64,000 nt of DNA from an uncultured Dorea sp. GTDB taxonomy: Bacteria; Bacillota; Clostridia; Lachnospirales; Lachnospiraceae. The notes under the pieces are model-generated. The model did no database searches. It was not told the origin of the DNA and saw nothing but the letters and a program-made list of their open reading frames with translations. The translations under genes and the position numbers were made by a program. Positions 50,047-58,941 of the stretch are shown here, in pieces. The stretch's first letter is position 1, and every line of letters starts with the position of its first letter. The stretch covers positions 1 through 64,000 of the forward strand of contig CAJTYU010000005.1 in assembly GCA_910584095.1 (NCBI GenBank), written 5' to 3'.

Positions 50047-50132
50047 ACTGCATCCTCCCATCAATTCTATGATAGATCCGTCCGCAGAAGCGGCCGGGCA
50101 TAAACTCCGGCCTGCCAGCCGGAATCAGTCCT

Positions 50133-50675
50133 TTATAAATCTACGATCCTTGGTCTGTGGCGGGTATAAGGCAGGAATTTCTTGATCAGATCCTGCGTCT
50201 TAATCTTTAAATGAGTTGTGTTGATCCCCGTATTACATACGAAATACTCCGCCTCAGCCACTTCCTTGTCCAGAATCAGCTGCACATAATCATCTTTATC
50301 GTTCAGCAGCCCTACCACGCTCGCAGAGCCTGGCTTCGTCCCCAAATGCTCCCACATATGCTCCGGCGATGCAAAGGACATATGGGATACTCCCAGTTTT
50401 TTACTGAAAGAAGAGGTGTCAAAAGCCTTCTCCTCCGGCATCACAAGCAGAAAGAAGCTGGTTTTCTTCTGATTGCAGAGAAAAACATCCTTGCGCACCG
50501 GCGCGCCGAATACCTTTCCCACGTCCGCGCATTCCTCCATAGACGCCGCCGGGTCATTGTCCACACGCTCAAAAGGAATCCCAAGCTTCCTAAACACCTT
50601 ATATACCTCCTGCTCTAACGGCACGCGTTCCTTTACATTTTCAGGAACCGTTGTAGTAATCTCACTAATATACAT
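50133..50675 (-). CDS. prolyl-tRNA editing / YbaK-type deacylase
   Basis: A 180-residue protein of the YbaK/ProX family, which clears mischarged aminoacyl-tRNAs such as Ala-tRNAPro. Features are the Lys of VGKVFGAPVRKDVFLCN (about 53-69), FFLLVMPEEKAFD and the KPGSASVVGLLND loop near 115. It stands free of ProRS, as do ProX proteins. The ATG at 50675 with AGGAGG upstream is chosen over one seven codons before. The gene lies 86 nt upstream of the pentapeptide gene on the same strand. Confidence 0.9.
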   Translation of the reverse strand: MYISEITTTVPENVKERVPLEQEVYKVFRKLGIPFERVDNDPAASMEECADVGKVFGAPVRKDVFLCNQKKTSFFLLVMPEEKAFDTSSFSKKLGVSHMSFASPEHMWEHLGTKPGSASVVGLLNDKDDYVQLILDKEVAEAEYFVCNTGINTTHLKIKTQDLIKKFLPYTRHRPRIVDL

Positions 50676-50797
50676 CCTGTATTTCCTCCTGTTCATTTTC
50701 CATTTCTAATGATATGATAATAGCAAGGCATACTTCCTAAGAACTGCCTTGCCATCATTATAATTCACCATCCCAAAAAAGAAAAGAGGTTACCATT

Positions 50798-51352
50798 ATG
50801 AAATATATCCTTGCTTCCGCATCCCCAAGACGGAAAGAACTGCTTGCACGCACCGGCCTTGCATTTACCGTAATCCCCTCCCATATCCCGGAGACTATTA
50901 CCCAGTCGGAACCCTCCGCCGTCGTTATGGAACTTGCCGGCCAGAAAGCCATGGACGTCTGGAAGCGCCGTGCGGACATGGACGATGTGGTTATCGGCGC
51001 AGATACCATCGTTGTATATCAAGACGAAATCCTCGGAAAGCCGGCAGATGAATCCGAAGCCTTAGACATGCTCTCCATGCTGGCCGACCGCACCCATCAG
51101 GTCTACACGGGCGTATCCATCATACGGGGAACCCACGTCAAAACCTTCTATGAATGCACGCAGGTAACCCTCTATCCCATATACCGGGAAGACCTGCTCC
51201 GGTATATCGCAACCGGGGATCCTCTGGATAAGGCCGGGGCATACGGCATTCAGGGAGATTTCTCCATCCATGTAAAATCCATACAGGGAGACTACAGCAA
51301 CGTGGTCGGGCTTCCCATTGGGAGGCTCTATCAGGAACTGAAAAATTTATAA
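50798..51352 (+). CDS. maf: Maf family nucleotide pyrophosphatase
   Basis: A 184-residue Maf/HAM1-like protein. The substrate loop ASASPRRKELLARTG is at the N-terminus, and ADTIVVYQDEILGKP, near residue 68, holds the catalytic Asp. DKAGAYGIQG near 147 is also typical. It hydrolyses dTTP, UTP or modified nucleotides and has been linked to septum control. AAAGAGG lies ahead of the ATG. It is convergent with the SPFH gene and only 13 nt separate them. Confidence 0.94.
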   Translation: MKYILASASPRRKELLARTGLAFTVIPSHIPETITQSEPSAVVMELAGQKAMDVWKRRADMDDVVIGADTIVVYQDEILGKPADESEALDMLSMLADRTHQVYTGVSIIRGTHVKTFYECTQVTLYPIYREDLLRYIATGDPLDKAGAYGIQGDFSIHVKSIQGDYSNVVGLPIGRLYQELKNL

Positions 51353-51365
51353 CGCCATGCCTGCC

Positions 51366-52613
51366 CTACGGTCGCTTTGCCCCGCATTCCGTGCAGAAAT
51401 TCCCACTATTTACCGTGCCGCAGCCGCAGACCCACTCTGTTTTCGGCCTCGGTTTCCCGCATTCGGTACAGAATTTACCGTGATTTGACGTCCCGCACTG
51501 GCAGTTCCAGCCGCCAGAAGACTGCTGCGTCTCTCCTTTCTGGGACTGCCTTGTCTGACTTTGTCCGGACTGCATCTGCTGACCTGCCTGCCTGTTCTGG
51601 ACAGACTGCTGCCCCATGGTAAATAAATCCTGCACGCTGGCGCCGCCTGCCTGTGCGGCCATTCCCATGCCCATAAATCCGGTCATGGCCCCGCCCGCAT
51701 TCTTTGCCGCGTCCCGCATAGCGTCTGCCTGCGCGGACGCCAGATTCGCCGCCGCCATATTTGGATTTCTCATCACCGCCGTTCTCTGCAGTTCTTTGAT
51801 CATATCTTCATCTTCCTTAGACGCAGTTACGCTGTTGATGCCAAAGGAATAAACCTGAATCCCCCGAAGCTCCGTCCATTTTCTGGACAATACTTCATTC
51901 AGGGCGTCTGCGATTTCCACCGTATGGCCCGGAAGCGCGCTGTAGCGGATCCCCATGCCGGATACTCTAGCAAATGCGGGCTGCAGCGCCGTCAGAAGCT
52001 CTGTCTTAAGCATGGAATCAATCTGGTCTCTGGTATACACATTCCGCACATTTCCGCACACATTGGCATAAAACAGCATAGGATTTACGATTCGGTAGGA
52101 GTACTCCCCATTGCAGCGGATGGAAATATCCATATCCAGCCCGATATTATAATCCATAACACGGAACGGCACCGGATTCGGCGTTCCATATTTATTTCCG
52201 GGAATTTCCTTGGTGTTAAAATAGTAAATCCTCTGATCCTTCCCTGTTCCGCCGCCGTACTGGAATCGCTCCCACATCTGCTTTGCAAGGCCCTCTAAGC
52301 CTTCCATTAAGGGGCCGCCGAATATCGACGGAGATGTGCCTGTATCATAAATATATGCCCCCGGCTCTGCGCATACCTCCAGAACCTTTCCGTCCTCCAC
52401 GATCATCATGCACTGTCCTTCCGCCACCGCAATATAGGAACCGTCTGTGATGATATTGCTGTCTCCCTTGGAGTTAAACGCGCCCCCCGACGTCCTTTTT
52501 TCTCCCTTTGCCGCCAGAATATCCGCACTGAGTGCGTCGCAGTAAAACTGTTCCTTCCACTGGTCTGCCATTGTACTGCCTGCCGCCTTAACTGCCGCTT
52601 TGATCAATCCCAT
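51366..52613 (-). CDS. SPFH-domain protein with two C-terminal zinc ribbons
   Basis: A 415-residue protein. The N-terminal 300 residues form an SPFH (virion-core/YdjI-like) domain; after it comes a Ala/Gly/Met-rich then Gln-rich linker. Two near-identical zinc ribbons end the protein: CQCGTSNHGKFCTECG and CGCGTVNSGNFCTECG, each with four Cys. There is no membrane segment. Such proteins are thought to assemble on membranes or with envelope stress systems. It lies next to a TPM protein and a zinc-ribbon membrane protein on the same strand. The ATG at 52613 with GGAGGAG is preferred to a TTG upstream. Confidence 0.87.
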   Translation of the reverse strand: MGLIKAAVKAAGSTMADQWKEQFYCDALSADILAAKGEKRTSGGAFNSKGDSNIITDGSYIAVAEGQCMMIVEDGKVLEVCAEPGAYIYDTGTSPSIFGGPLMEGLEGLAKQMWERFQYGGGTGKDQRIYYFNTKEIPGNKYGTPNPVPFRVMDYNIGLDMDISIRCNGEYSYRIVNPMLFYANVCGNVRNVYTRDQIDSMLKTELLTALQPAFARVSGMGIRYSALPGHTVEIADALNEVLSRKWTELRGIQVYSFGINSVTASKEDEDMIKELQRTAVMRNPNMAAANLASAQADAMRDAAKNAGGAMTGFMGMGMAAQAGGASVQDLFTMGQQSVQNRQAGQQMQSGQSQTRQSQKGETQQSSGGWNCQCGTSNHGKFCTECGKPRPKTEWVCGCGTVNSGNFCTECGAKRP

Positions 52614-52700
52614 ATCTTTCTCCTCCAACTATGTTCTATCTGTTTTATTTTTTCTGTTTTTTTCTTTTGTTTCATTTTTTGCGTTTCATCTCTTCGTACG

Positions 52701-53519
52701 TTAGAACTTCCCCTTCGTTCCGTTTCCGCTGGAATGCATCCCACCGGAACCATGGCTCTCATTCTTCTGCCGTCTCGTACGGTTTACCGTATGGTACAGG
52801 AACAAATCCGACCTGTTTGTCAAATGAAAACTCCCCCGCCGCAGGTAAGCCCCCGCGTTATTCTGCAGAACTCTCGTATTCATGCCCTTTTTCCATAAGA
52901 GCACCACCGTCAGCGAGACGGCAAAGGACGCTGCCGCCGCCCCAAGGACGGCCGCTATGGGATTAACTGGTTTCCTGTAATGGTTCGATTCGGAATAAAT
53001 CTTTCCTTTTTCTGCATCCGCCAGAAACTGATCCGCCATGTCCAGAAAGACGGCAAAGGAATCATAGTAATCTCCGTCCGATAAATCATCCAGAATCTCC
53101 TCCCCGATAGTCTCCCTTCCATAAGCGCCAAATATCCGCTCTGCCCTTCCGTATGCAGTAATCCCCCAGTCCCGCTCCGCCATGCTGATTCCCAGTATCA
53201 GGCTGCTGTTATCCTCTCCGGCCCCAAGTTCCTTCTCTTCAAACAGCTTTCTCTCCCAGTCTAGAATATCGTACCCTTCGAACCGATCTGTCGTCACAAT
53301 TACTACGCTGATTCCATATTCCGACAGAAGCTCCCCGCTCCGTTCTTCCAGCTTTTCCTCTTCCCGCTCCGTCAAAAGTCCCGCTCCGTCCTGAATCCAT
53401 CCTTCGGCCGGAACAGTCTTCAATTCTTCTGAGGCCATCCCTTCATATCCAGGAAGGACGCCCACGCACAGCAGAAATACCGCCAGCAGGATCCCTCCCC
53501 GCTTTTTTACATTCTTCAT
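52701..53519 (-). CDS. TPM-domain membrane protein
   Basis: A 272-residue protein with a signal peptide (about 1-29), a TPM (TPM_phosphatase) domain with VPAEGWIQDGAGLLTEREEEKLE at its start (about 36-58, split here) and one transmembrane helix (about 190-210). The tail is basic and ends GSGGMHSSGNG, a Gly/Ser tail seen in this family. TPM proteins are implicated in membrane-protein or photosystem repair in plants; the role in bacteria is unclear. Its start overlaps the stop of the upstream zinc-ribbon gene (ATGA). Confidence 0.85.
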   Translation of the reverse strand: MKNVKKRGGILLAVFLLCVGVLPGYEGMASEELKTVPAEGWIQDGAGLLTEREEEKLEERSGELLSEYGISVVIVTTDRFEGYDILDWERKLFEEKELGAGEDNSSLILGISMAERDWGITAYGRAERIFGAYGRETIGEEILDDLSDGDYYDSFAVFLDMADQFLADAEKGKIYSESNHYRKPVNPIAAVLGAAAASFAVSLTVVLLWKKGMNTRVLQNNAGAYLRRGSFHLTNRSDLFLYHTVNRTRRQKNESHGSGGMHSSGNGTKGKF

Positions 53520-54595
53520 AGCGCGCCTCCAATCAAGAGGATAAGCAGAGACAGAACTGCCGTCCCTACGCCGGTAAACCCAAACAGGTACTTCCAGAAC
53601 GCTCCCATGTCTACGGGCAGTTCCCCCACCATCTTCCCTGTCTGTCCATTAATTGCAAACTGATAGGTCTTATCCTTGTACACCGTCTCAAACAGCCAGA
53701 CCGGAAGCAGTACATAATGGACGCGGCTGTTTCCCGCATGCAGCGAACGCCTGCTGGCCCTTACCGTATCATACCCGATCACCGTATGCGCCAGTTCCTG
53801 CTCCGCGCTGTGATAGATCCGTTCATCCGCCCTGTTTTTCGCCGCATCCGCTTCCACGTCATATTTCGCCGTCTCATAACCAGCCAGATAGGCGGGCTTG
53901 AATCCGGTCAGCGCGCTATAATCAAAGGGTTCTATGGATTCCGTCGTCTCATCGCTTATCCGGACGCTTCCATCCACCGGAACATGGTCAAACTGCATAT
54001 TACCCGAACGATTGACCAAATAATGCGAGGTTTCCACATAATCATAGTTCGAATCCGACCACATCCTTGTCCTCGTAGCCCGAAAGCTCATATCTGCATG
54101 AACGTCGCAGTCGAACAGCCAGTAGGGCACATAGCAGCCCTTTAGGTTCTTCAGATAACTCCTGTCCCTGAAATTCTTCGGCAGCAGACGCTTCCCCTTA
54201 CAGAACCCCTCTAACATCTGTCTCGCCCTGTCCGCCTCCACCTGAAACGGTATCACTGCATCCGGCTCAAACCTTCCGGAAACCGTCTGCCGGATCACCA
54301 CTACATTTTCACAATAAGGGCATCTGGTACTGGCCGTATTCTCGTCTGCCTCAATTTCCCCTCCGCAAGAAGGGCATATGTATCTTCCGTCCTCCGCTCT
54401 CTCTGCAGCCGCCGTCTCCTTTCGTTCCTCCCAATGAATCCCCTGCTCCCCCGGAGCGTCTTCCGACCGGGCAAGCTCCTGCAGTACGGAAACGTCATAG
54501 GCGTTACCGCAGCTCTTACAGGCAAGCTTCTGCTTTGTCCCGGAAAATTCAAGAGCCGCCCCGCAGCAAGGACACTTATACTGTACAAAATCCAT
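53516..54595 (-). CDS. zinc-ribbon membrane protein
   Basis: A 359-residue protein. Two zinc ribbons lie in the N-terminal 105 residues: CPCCGAAL...CKSCG and CPSCGGEI...CPYCENV. A beta-rich middle of about 200 residues has GCYVPYWLFDC near 155 and ends before a single C-terminal transmembrane helix (about 330-355). The structure is that of TFIIB-type zinc-ribbon proteins found next to SPFH and TPM genes. It is translationally coupled to the TPM gene. The role is unknown; membrane stress or protein quality control are guesses. Confidence 0.83.
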   Translation of the reverse strand: MDFVQYKCPCCGAALEFSGTKQKLACKSCGNAYDVSVLQELARSEDAPGEQGIHWEERKETAAAERAEDGRYICPSCGGEIEADENTASTRCPYCENVVVIRQTVSGRFEPDAVIPFQVEADRARQMLEGFCKGKRLLPKNFRDRSYLKNLKGCYVPYWLFDCDVHADMSFRATRTRMWSDSNYDYVETSHYLVNRSGNMQFDHVPVDGSVRISDETTESIEPFDYSALTGFKPAYLAGYETAKYDVEADAAKNRADERIYHSAEQELAHTVIGYDTVRASRRSLHAGNSRVHYVLLPVWLFETVYKDKTYQFAINGQTGKMVGELPVDMGAFWKYLFGFTGVGTAVLSLLILLIGGAL

Positions 54596-54728
54596 CCTTT
54601 TCTCCTTTATCTGTTCTTCTTTATAATTCTATTTTCTTTCCTTACGCCAGATATGTCAAGAATACACGAAAAAATATATATGAAAAATCCTTTTTATATA
54701 GAATCAGTACCGGAATCTCAATAACAAA

Positions 54729-54763
54729 CGAAAGCGCCGCGCATACTCTGCGCGACGCCTTCG
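54729..54763 (-). terminator. pta-ackA terminator
   Basis: A GC-rich stem with a 5-nt loop (arms about 54729-54743 and 54749-54763, two mismatches) lies some 60 nt after the ackA stop. The minus transcript continues TTTGTTATT. Confidence 0.75.
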
Positions 54764-54824
54764 TCACCTAACAGCGGAAAATACATGCCTTCTTCTTACT
54801 GTTTGTCAATACGCTTTTTAATGC

Positions 54825-56012
54825 TTACACCAACGCAACCGTATCCCTTGCAATGGCAAGCTCTTCGTTAGTAGGCACTACCATAACCTTCACCTTGGAA
54901 TCCGGTGTGGAAATGGTAATCTCCTCTCCGCGCTTTCCATTTGCCTCCGTGTCAATCTCTATTCCAAGATATCCCAGATACTTACATACGCCTGCCCGCA
55001 CATTGCCTGCGTTCTCGCCGATACCCGCGGTAAATGCGATCACATCGACGCCGTTCATAGCCGCTGTATAAGCGCCTACGTATTTTGCAACCCGGTAAAT
55101 GAATACCTCCAGCGCTATCTTGGCCTGCATATTGCCCTCGTCGGCGGCGTTGTCCAGATCGCGAAAATCGCTGGACACGCCGGAAATGCCTTCTACGCCG
55201 GACTTCTTGTTAAGAACGTTCATCAGCCCCGCAATGTCAAGGCCTTCCTTTTTCGCGATAAATTCCATAATGGCCGGATCAATATCTCCGGAGCGGGTTC
55301 CCATCACCAGACCCTCAAGAGGAGTCAGTCCCATGGAAGTATCCACAGACTTGCCGTTCTCTACCGCGCAGATGCTGGCGCCGTTGCCAAGATGGCATAC
55401 GATGGTCTTCACTGCGTCATAGGGCTTTCCGGCAAGCTCCGCCGCCCTCTTGGACACAAAGCTGTGGCTTGTGCCATGGAAGCCGTAGCGCCTTACCTTA
55501 TATTTGTCATAATACTCATACGGAAGGCCGTACATATAAGCCTTCTCCGGCATGGTCTGATGGAACGCGGTATCAAAGACTGCCACCATAGGAGTCCCCG
55601 GCATCAGGGACTGGCATGCGTTGATGCCGATTAAGTTCGCCGGATTATGGAGCGGTGCAAGGTCGTTGCACTCTTCGATCGCCGCCTTCACCTCATCGGT
55701 GATCACCACAGAACTGGTAAACTTCTCGCCGCCATGTACCACGCGGTGCCCTACCGCGCCGATCTCGTCCAAGCTCTTAACCACGCCGGTCTTTTCATCC
55801 GTTAGGGCGTCGATTACGAACTGGATCGCCTCGGTATGCGTCGGCATCGCTTTCTCAGAAACATCCTTCTCTCCGCCTGCCGGCTGATAGGTAAGGCGTC
55901 CGTCGATCCCGATTCTCTCACAGAGTCCCTTTGCAAGCACCTGCTCGGATTCTGAGTTAATTAACTGGAATTTTAAAGATGAACTTCCGCAATTAATAAC
56001 TAATACATTCAT
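54825..56012 (-). CDS. ackA: acetate kinase
   Basis: A 395-residue ASKHA-fold kinase that makes ATP and acetate from acetyl phosphate in fermentation. MNVLVINCGSSSLKFQL starts the protein, VFDTAFHQTMP lies near residue 150, RYGFHGTSH near 175 and GTRSGDIDP near 240. AAAGAGAGG precedes the ATG. It follows pta by 69 nt and the two are transcribed together. Confidence 0.97.
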   Translation of the reverse strand: MNVLVINCGSSSLKFQLINSESEQVLAKGLCERIGIDGRLTYQPAGGEKDVSEKAMPTHTEAIQFVIDALTDEKTGVVKSLDEIGAVGHRVVHGGEKFTSSVVITDEVKAAIEECNDLAPLHNPANLIGINACQSLMPGTPMVAVFDTAFHQTMPEKAYMYGLPYEYYDKYKVRRYGFHGTSHSFVSKRAAELAGKPYDAVKTIVCHLGNGASICAVENGKSVDTSMGLTPLEGLVMGTRSGDIDPAIMEFIAKKEGLDIAGLMNVLNKKSGVEGISGVSSDFRDLDNAADEGNMQAKIALEVFIYRVAKYVGAYTAAMNGVDVIAFTAGIGENAGNVRAGVCKYLGYLGIEIDTEANGKRGEEITISTPDSKVKVMVVPTNEELAIARDTVALV

Positions 56013-56081
56013 TGGTATCTACCTCTCTTTATTTCTTGAATATTGTGACGCTGAATTTCGAATCTTCCATCCGAAAGACGT

Positions 56082-57086
56082 TTATTTGTCAGCGGCCTGA
56101 GCCTGTACGGCCGTAATCGCAACCACGCCTACGATATCGTCTGCGCTGCAGCCCCGGGATAAGTCGTTTACAGGCGCTGCGATTCCCTGTGTCATCGGAC
56201 CGTAAGCCTCTGCCTTTGCCAGTCTCTGAACCAGCTTGTACCCGATATTTCCCGCGTCAAGATCCGGGAATACCAGTACGTTAGCCTTGCCTGCAACCGG
56301 GCTGTCCGGTGCTTTGGATGCTCCCACAGACGGAACGATGGCTGCGTCAAGCTGCAGCTCACCGTCTACCATAACGCCCTCCGGCGCATTCTCCTTCGCA
56401 ATTTTTACTGCCTCTACCACTTTGTCCACATCCGCATGCTTTGCGCTTCCCTTAGAAGAATGCGACAGCATGGCAACTCTTGGCTCGTCCCCAACCAGAA
56501 GTTTGAAGGATTCTGCCGCGGACAGCGCGATCGCCGCCAGCTTCTCCGAATCCGGATTCTGCTCTAAGCCGCAGTCAGAGAACACAAAGGTTCCGTTCTC
56601 GCCCATATCGCAGTCCGGCACTACCATTACAAAGAAAGAAGATACCAGCTTGGTTCCCGGCTTGGTCTTTAAGATCTGCAGGCACGGCCTTAAGGTATCT
56701 GCGGTAGAATGGCATGCGCCGGATACCATACCGTCTGCATCGCCCATCTTCACCATCATAACGCCGTAATACGTATAGCTTCCCAGCAGAAGCTCCCTTG
56801 CCTGTTCCTCTGTCATCCCTTTCTTCTGGCGAAGTTCCACCAGCTTGGCAATATAACTCTCCGTCTTATCGCTTGCTGCAGGATCTACAATCTCTGCCCC
56901 TGAAATATCGAAAGAACCCTTATTCTTTTCGATTTCTTCTTTACTTCCGATCAGAACCAGCTTAGCGGTTCCTTCCTTTAAAATCTTCTCCGCCGCCTCA
57001 TAGGTTCTTGCGTCTTCTGTCTCCGGAAGAACGATTGTCTTAACATTTGACTTTGCTTTTGCTTTGATTCCATCTATAAATCCCAT
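56082..57086 (-). CDS. pta: phosphate acetyltransferase
   Basis: A 334-residue short-form Pta that converts acetyl-CoA and phosphate to acetyl phosphate. IVLPETEDARTYEAAEKIL is near residue 18, MVSGACHSTADTLRP near 130, and MLSHSSKGSAKH and VFPDLDAGNIGYKLVQR in the C-terminal domain. It lacks the regulatory N-terminus of enteric Pta. The operon promoter is at 57126-57154. AAAGGAG lies ahead of the ATG. Confidence 0.97.
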   Translation of the reverse strand: MGFIDGIKAKAKSNVKTIVLPETEDARTYEAAEKILKEGTAKLVLIGSKEEIEKNKGSFDISGAEIVDPAASDKTESYIAKLVELRQKKGMTEEQARELLLGSYTYYGVMMVKMGDADGMVSGACHSTADTLRPCLQILKTKPGTKLVSSFFVMVVPDCDMGENGTFVFSDCGLEQNPDSEKLAAIALSAAESFKLLVGDEPRVAMLSHSSKGSAKHADVDKVVEAVKIAKENAPEGVMVDGELQLDAAIVPSVGASKAPDSPVAGKANVLVFPDLDAGNIGYKLVQRLAKAEAYGPMTQGIAAPVNDLSRGCSADDIVGVVAITAVQAQAADK

Positions 57087-57125
57087 GATTTAAAGACTCC
57101 TTTCCATTTTTTCTCAGATACTCTT

Positions 57126-57154
57126 ATTATAATACAAAGAAACCTTGCGGACAA
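57126..57154 (-). promoter_or_regulatory. pta-ackA promoter
   Basis: The minus strand has TTGTCC (57154-57149), a 17-nt spacer and TATAAT (57131-57126). The -35 box and much of the spacer lie inside the terminator hairpin of mgtE. Confidence 0.8.
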
Positions 57155-57163
57155 GGTTTCTTT
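57136..57163 (-). terminator. mgtE terminator
   Basis: AAAGAAACCTTG (57136-57147) and CAAGGTTTCTTT (57152-57163) form a perfect 12-bp stem with a 4-nt loop. It is about 145 nt after the mgtE stop. The U tract is short because the pta -10 box follows at once. Confidence 0.65.
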
Positions 57164-57307
57164 CCTGTTAAATTCCTATCAAAGTTATTGATCATTCCCA
57201 ATAGAACTGAACATATGGTATGCAGGACGCGGCCGCTTGCGGCATACTTCATCCTCACGCAGGCGCGCCTTCCTCCATCTTTTTCCCAAACCACATCTTC
57301 CTTACGA

Positions 57308-58750
57308 TCAGTTCAATAAAAACACGTAGCTTACAATTGCAAAGTACACGCTGATGGTACTGATATCCACCAGCGTGGAGATCAGCGGCGTGGCCATGAT
57401 CGCCGGGTCCAGCCCCACCTTCTTGGCTGCAAGCGGCAGAGTACACCCCACCACCTTAGCGATCACAACGGTACACGCCATGGTCACGCCGATGGTAAAG
57501 GCCATCAGCACATCCCCCTGCCCCATCAGCATAATCCGCACGCCGTTTACGGTTGCAAGGATCAGGCTGATGCAGACGGCAACCCGGACTTCCTTCCAGA
57601 TTACCTTAAACAAATCCCGAAATTCAATCTCTCCCACAGCAAGGCCGCGGATCACCAGCGTAGAACTCTGGGAGCCGCAGTTTCCGCCGGTTCCGGTCAG
57701 CATTGGAACAAACCCCGCAATCTGGGGCATCAGCGCCAGCGCCGCCTCATAGCTGTTCATGATCATCTGTGTTACCGTAGCTGACAGCATCAGAAACAGA
57801 AGCCATGGAAGCCTGCTCTTTACATGCTCAAACACCGTTGTCCCAAAATAGGAATCGTCGTTAGGATTGACGCCGGCCATCCTGCTGATATCTTCGGTTT
57901 CCTCCTCCTGCAATACCAGCATCGCATCGTCAACCGTTACAATACCCACCATGCACATCTCATGGTCCACGATCGGCAGGGCGATCAGTCCGTATTTCAT
58001 AATGGTCCTTGCCACGTCCTCCTGATCATCCGTGGTACGGGCATACAAGATATTAGTATCCATAATCTCTTCAATCATCCTAGACTCGCCGGTGGTCAGC
58101 AGATCCTTGATATCCACCATACCGATCAGCTTCCGCTTCTCCGTCACATAACAGGTGTAAATGGTCTCCCTATTCAGCCCCACCTGCCGAATCTTTAAAA
58201 TCGCCTCCTCCACAGTCATATCCATAGAAAGAGCAATATAATCTACGTTCATCACGCTTCCCGCGCTGTCCTCAGGATACTGCAGAAGCTGATTGATCTG
58301 AACGCGCTTTTCCTCGTCGGTGGCCAGCAAAAGACGGTCAACCACATTTGCGGGCATCTCCTCTAATACGTCCACGGTATCGTCCAGATACATCTCTTCC
58401 ATGACTTCCTCAAGCTCGGAATCTGTAAGCGCATTGATCAGCACTTCTCTCAAATCACTGTTCATATAGGCGAAGGTCTCCGCCGCTTCTTCCTTTGCAA
58501 GAAGACGAAATACCAGTACCAGCTGTTTCTCCTCTACCTCCTCCAGTATATCGGCAAGGTCAACGGGGTACATATTATTTTCTAATTCGTCCTTTAGTTC
58601 CTTGAACTTCCGGAACTCTAACATCATCTGAATGCGCTCGATTGTCAATTCCTCGCGTTCATCCGGGTAATCATAGTCAAATTCACTGGATGCAACGGCC
58701 TGTCCCCACTCTTCCGCGGTCACATGGTCCATATCGTTTTTCATACCCAT
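57308..58750 (-). CDS. mgtE: magnesium transporter MgtE
   Basis: A 480-residue MgtE channel. It has the N-domain of helical repeats (about 30-150), a CBS pair (about 155-285) with SAGSVMNVDYIAL at its start, and the membrane part (about 315-480) with five helices, including GTGGNCGSQSSTLVIRG. The Mg2+ filter Asp is in GLDPAIMATPLI. It imports Mg2+ and is closed by Mg2+ binding to the cytoplasmic domain. GGAGGGG lies 7 nt before the ATG. The upstream spacer is too short for a full M-box riboswitch. Confidence 0.95.
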   Translation of the reverse strand: MGMKNDMDHVTAEEWGQAVASSEFDYDYPDEREELTIERIQMMLEFRKFKELKDELENNMYPVDLADILEEVEEKQLVLVFRLLAKEEAAETFAYMNSDLREVLINALTDSELEEVMEEMYLDDTVDVLEEMPANVVDRLLLATDEEKRVQINQLLQYPEDSAGSVMNVDYIALSMDMTVEEAILKIRQVGLNRETIYTCYVTEKRKLIGMVDIKDLLTTGESRMIEEIMDTNILYARTTDDQEDVARTIMKYGLIALPIVDHEMCMVGIVTVDDAMLVLQEEETEDISRMAGVNPNDDSYFGTTVFEHVKSRLPWLLFLMLSATVTQMIMNSYEAALALMPQIAGFVPMLTGTGGNCGSQSSTLVIRGLAVGEIEFRDLFKVIWKEVRVAVCISLILATVNGVRIMLMGQGDVLMAFTIGVTMACTVVIAKVVGCTLPLAAKKVGLDPAIMATPLISTLVDISTISVYFAIVSYVFLLN

Positions 58751-58872
58751 CTTGTACCCCTCCTTTCTTCTCTTTCCATTCTGCCCATTCCTGAATCATT
58801 TTCTTACGGTCTGCACAGTAAATGAGCAGACCTGTGAATAGAAACGAATCTGCTTTCCGCAAAATACAAAAT

Positions 58873-58901
58873 TTGCGATATTTTATCTGTTATAGTATAA
58901 T
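58873..58901 (+). promoter_or_regulatory. tmcAL promoter
   Basis: TTGCGA (58873-58878), a 17-nt spacer and TATAAT (58896-58901) lie about 40 nt before the start codon. Confidence 0.7.
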
Positions 58902-58941
58902 TAGTATAATCAATTTCAGACTATTATACAAGGAGATTCTC

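Noticed and set aside
57255..57446. 63-codon frame on the minus strand overlapping the end of mgtE
   Set aside because: It is another frame of the MgtE membrane part with low-complexity composition and no start signal; MgtE ends normally at 57308.
58751..58941. M-box Mg2+ riboswitch before mgtE
   Set aside because: The spacer to the divergent tmcAL promoter is only about 120 nt and none of the M-box stems can be recognised.
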